The position numbers were made by a program, and so were the translations under genes. From an uncultured Clostridia bacterium (lineage in GTDB: Bacteria > Bacillota > Clostridia > Oscillospirales > Acutalibacteraceae), in contig CALWVC010000083.1 in assembly GCA_944384865.1 (NCBI GenBank), positions 1-6,505 on the forward strand: DNA of 6,505 bases. The letters are read 5' to 3'. Numbering within the stretch: the first letter of the stretch is position 1; the number at the start of each line of letters is the position of its first letter. Below are positions 5,940 through 6,505 of this stretch, piece by piece. The notes beneath the pieces were generated by a model. That model was not told the DNA's origin. It did not search any database and saw only the letters and a list, made by a program, of their open reading frames with translations.

Positions 5940-6134
5940 GACTATATCTGCCGTAACTGTTATTCAGAGTTTCGGCCAACCGAATTGTTAAGTTGGAAAG
6001 TGAAAAAGAAGAAAAATGTTTGTCGGCGGATGATTGACGCAAAACAACGGACAATATATAATCAGCAACGCAATGTGCAACAGACTAATTTTTATATCAT
6101 TTTACTATTTTTCGAAACAATAAAAAACGCCTAA
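5940..6134 (+). pseudogene. Remnant of a CxxC-x20-CxxC type zinc-ribbon gene
   Basis: The plus strand has a stop-free frame from 5865 to the TAA at 6132-6134 with no ATG, GTG or TTG before the zinc-ribbon-like part. It reads DYICRNCYSEF..., with Cys codons at 5949, 5958 and 6021. Exactly 20 residues separate the second and third Cys, followed by RRM where the second CxxC should end (Met at 6030), then AKQRT, a basic-polar stretch and a short hydrophobic end (FYIILLFF). That order (CxxC, F at +4, 20-residue gap, C, KQ, polar, hydrophobic) is the layout I recall for the small CxxC-20-CxxC family. No start codon, a lost fourth cysteine and a stop inside a terminator stem indicate decay. It could be coincidence, since only three cysteines and weak context support it. 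Confidence 0.35.
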
Positions 6135-6165
6135 ACCCTTGATCATAAAGGATTTAGGCGTTTTT
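6123..6165. terminator. Bidirectional terminator after tRNA-Ala
   Basis: Core CGCCTAAA (6128-6135) / TTTAGGCG (6153-6160), a C-A mismatch, then CCTT/AAGG, 7-nt loop, flanked by A-runs on the left and T-runs on the right. On the minus strand it starts within a few bases of the tRNA CCA end and ends in a T-tract, so it terminates the tRNA transcript; on the plus strand it also ends in TTTTT. Confidence 0.9.
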
Positions 6166-6168
6166 CTT

Positions 6169-6244
<76 letters not shown>

Positions 6245-6370
6245 ATAGAACCGGAAATCTTATTCCCCAAGTTTCCAAACTACTGATTTTAAAACCGCAG
6301 GTTTCATCTTGGTGTTGTTCGCCTGATTGCCTACGCTCACAATACAGCAGCGTCTTACGGAACGAATTTT

Positions 6371-6399
6371 ATATTATCATATTTTCCGGCAAATTGCAA
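6371..6399 (-). promoter_or_regulatory. Promoter of tRNA-Ala
   Basis: Minus strand: -35 TTGCAA (6394-6399), 17-bp spacer, -10 TAATAT (6371-6376) preceded by TGA (extended -10). The start point near 6364 leaves about 120 nt before the tRNA 5' end. That stretch contains only small hairpins (e.g. AAACC/GGTTT at 6292-6304); no T-box motif or second tRNA was seen. Confidence 0.75.
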
Positions 6400-6427
6400 G
6401 TGTTTTTTAGCGGCGCTGCAATAAAAA

Positions 6428-6444
6428 ATTGTAGGTGTTACAAT
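6428..6444. promoter_or_regulatory. Inverted repeat overlapping a possible plus-strand extended -10
   Basis: ATTGTA (6428-6433) / TACAAT (6439-6444), perfect 6-bp arms with a 5-bp centre. The right arm is also a -10-like TACAAT preceded by TGT on the plus strand, so this could be an operator on a promoter reading rightwards out of the window. No plus-strand gene starts before the edge and the -35 is poor. Confidence 0.3.
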
Positions 6445-6505
6445 GATGTGTGACAAAAGATAAAAAAAGAGAAGCGAATAGGCGAGACCTGTGATAAGGT
6501 AAAGT

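Noticed and set aside
6249..6326. Small minus-strand peptide (15 codons from ATG, or 26 from GTG) in the tRNA leader
   Set aside because: No ribosome binding site before either start and no similarity to a known leader peptide.

Overview
The window looks like chromosomal DNA from an anaerobic Gram-positive bacterium, most likely a Clostridia/Oscillospirales-type gut Firmicute. Evidence: an oxygen-sensitive class III ribonucleotide reductase with its activase, a surface protein with a C-terminal sorting signal (PNTG, hydrophobic stretch, lysine tail), strong AGGAG-type ribosome binding sites, U-tract terminators and a tRNA gene with encoded CCA. Genus cannot be fixed from the sequence alone.

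Layout (all intact genes are on the minus strand, so the reading order is right to left). 6505-6170: a short unassigned right edge with an inverted repeat, then a promoter, a leader of about 120 nt and tRNA-Ala(GGC), closed at 6123-6165 by a strong hairpin that can terminate both strands. 6134-5777: no intact gene. It holds a plus-strand stop-free frame that resembles a decayed CxxC-x20-CxxC zinc-ribbon gene and a stretch that may be an insertion-sequence end. 5776-5447: a small single-pass membrane protein of unknown function with its own terminator. 5440-5190: leader of the next gene, with two GC-rich hairpins, one terminator-like. 5189-2661: a large secreted surface protein consisting of signal peptide, lamin-tail domain, choice-of-anchor-I type beta-propeller, 13 TTEQ repeats and a PNTG sorting signal. 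A clean terminator follows at 2616-2647. 2615-2239: control region of the nrd operon, with two NrdR-box-like sites exactly 42 bp apart, a near-consensus extended -10 promoter, and a leader of about 130 nt holding an attenuator-like hairpin. No feature was recognised at 2478-2615. 2238-112: nrdD. 96-1: the first 32 codons of nrdG.

How the genes work together: nrdD and nrdG form one transcription unit, since NrdG installs the glycyl radical on NrdD so that dNTPs can be made without oxygen. The surface protein, the small membrane protein and the tRNA each have their own terminator and appear to be independent units. I see no defence island, CRISPR array, biosynthetic cluster or complete mobile element. 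The most interesting points are the layered control region of nrdD, the recently expanded repeat in the surface protein, and the hidden zinc-ribbon remnant.
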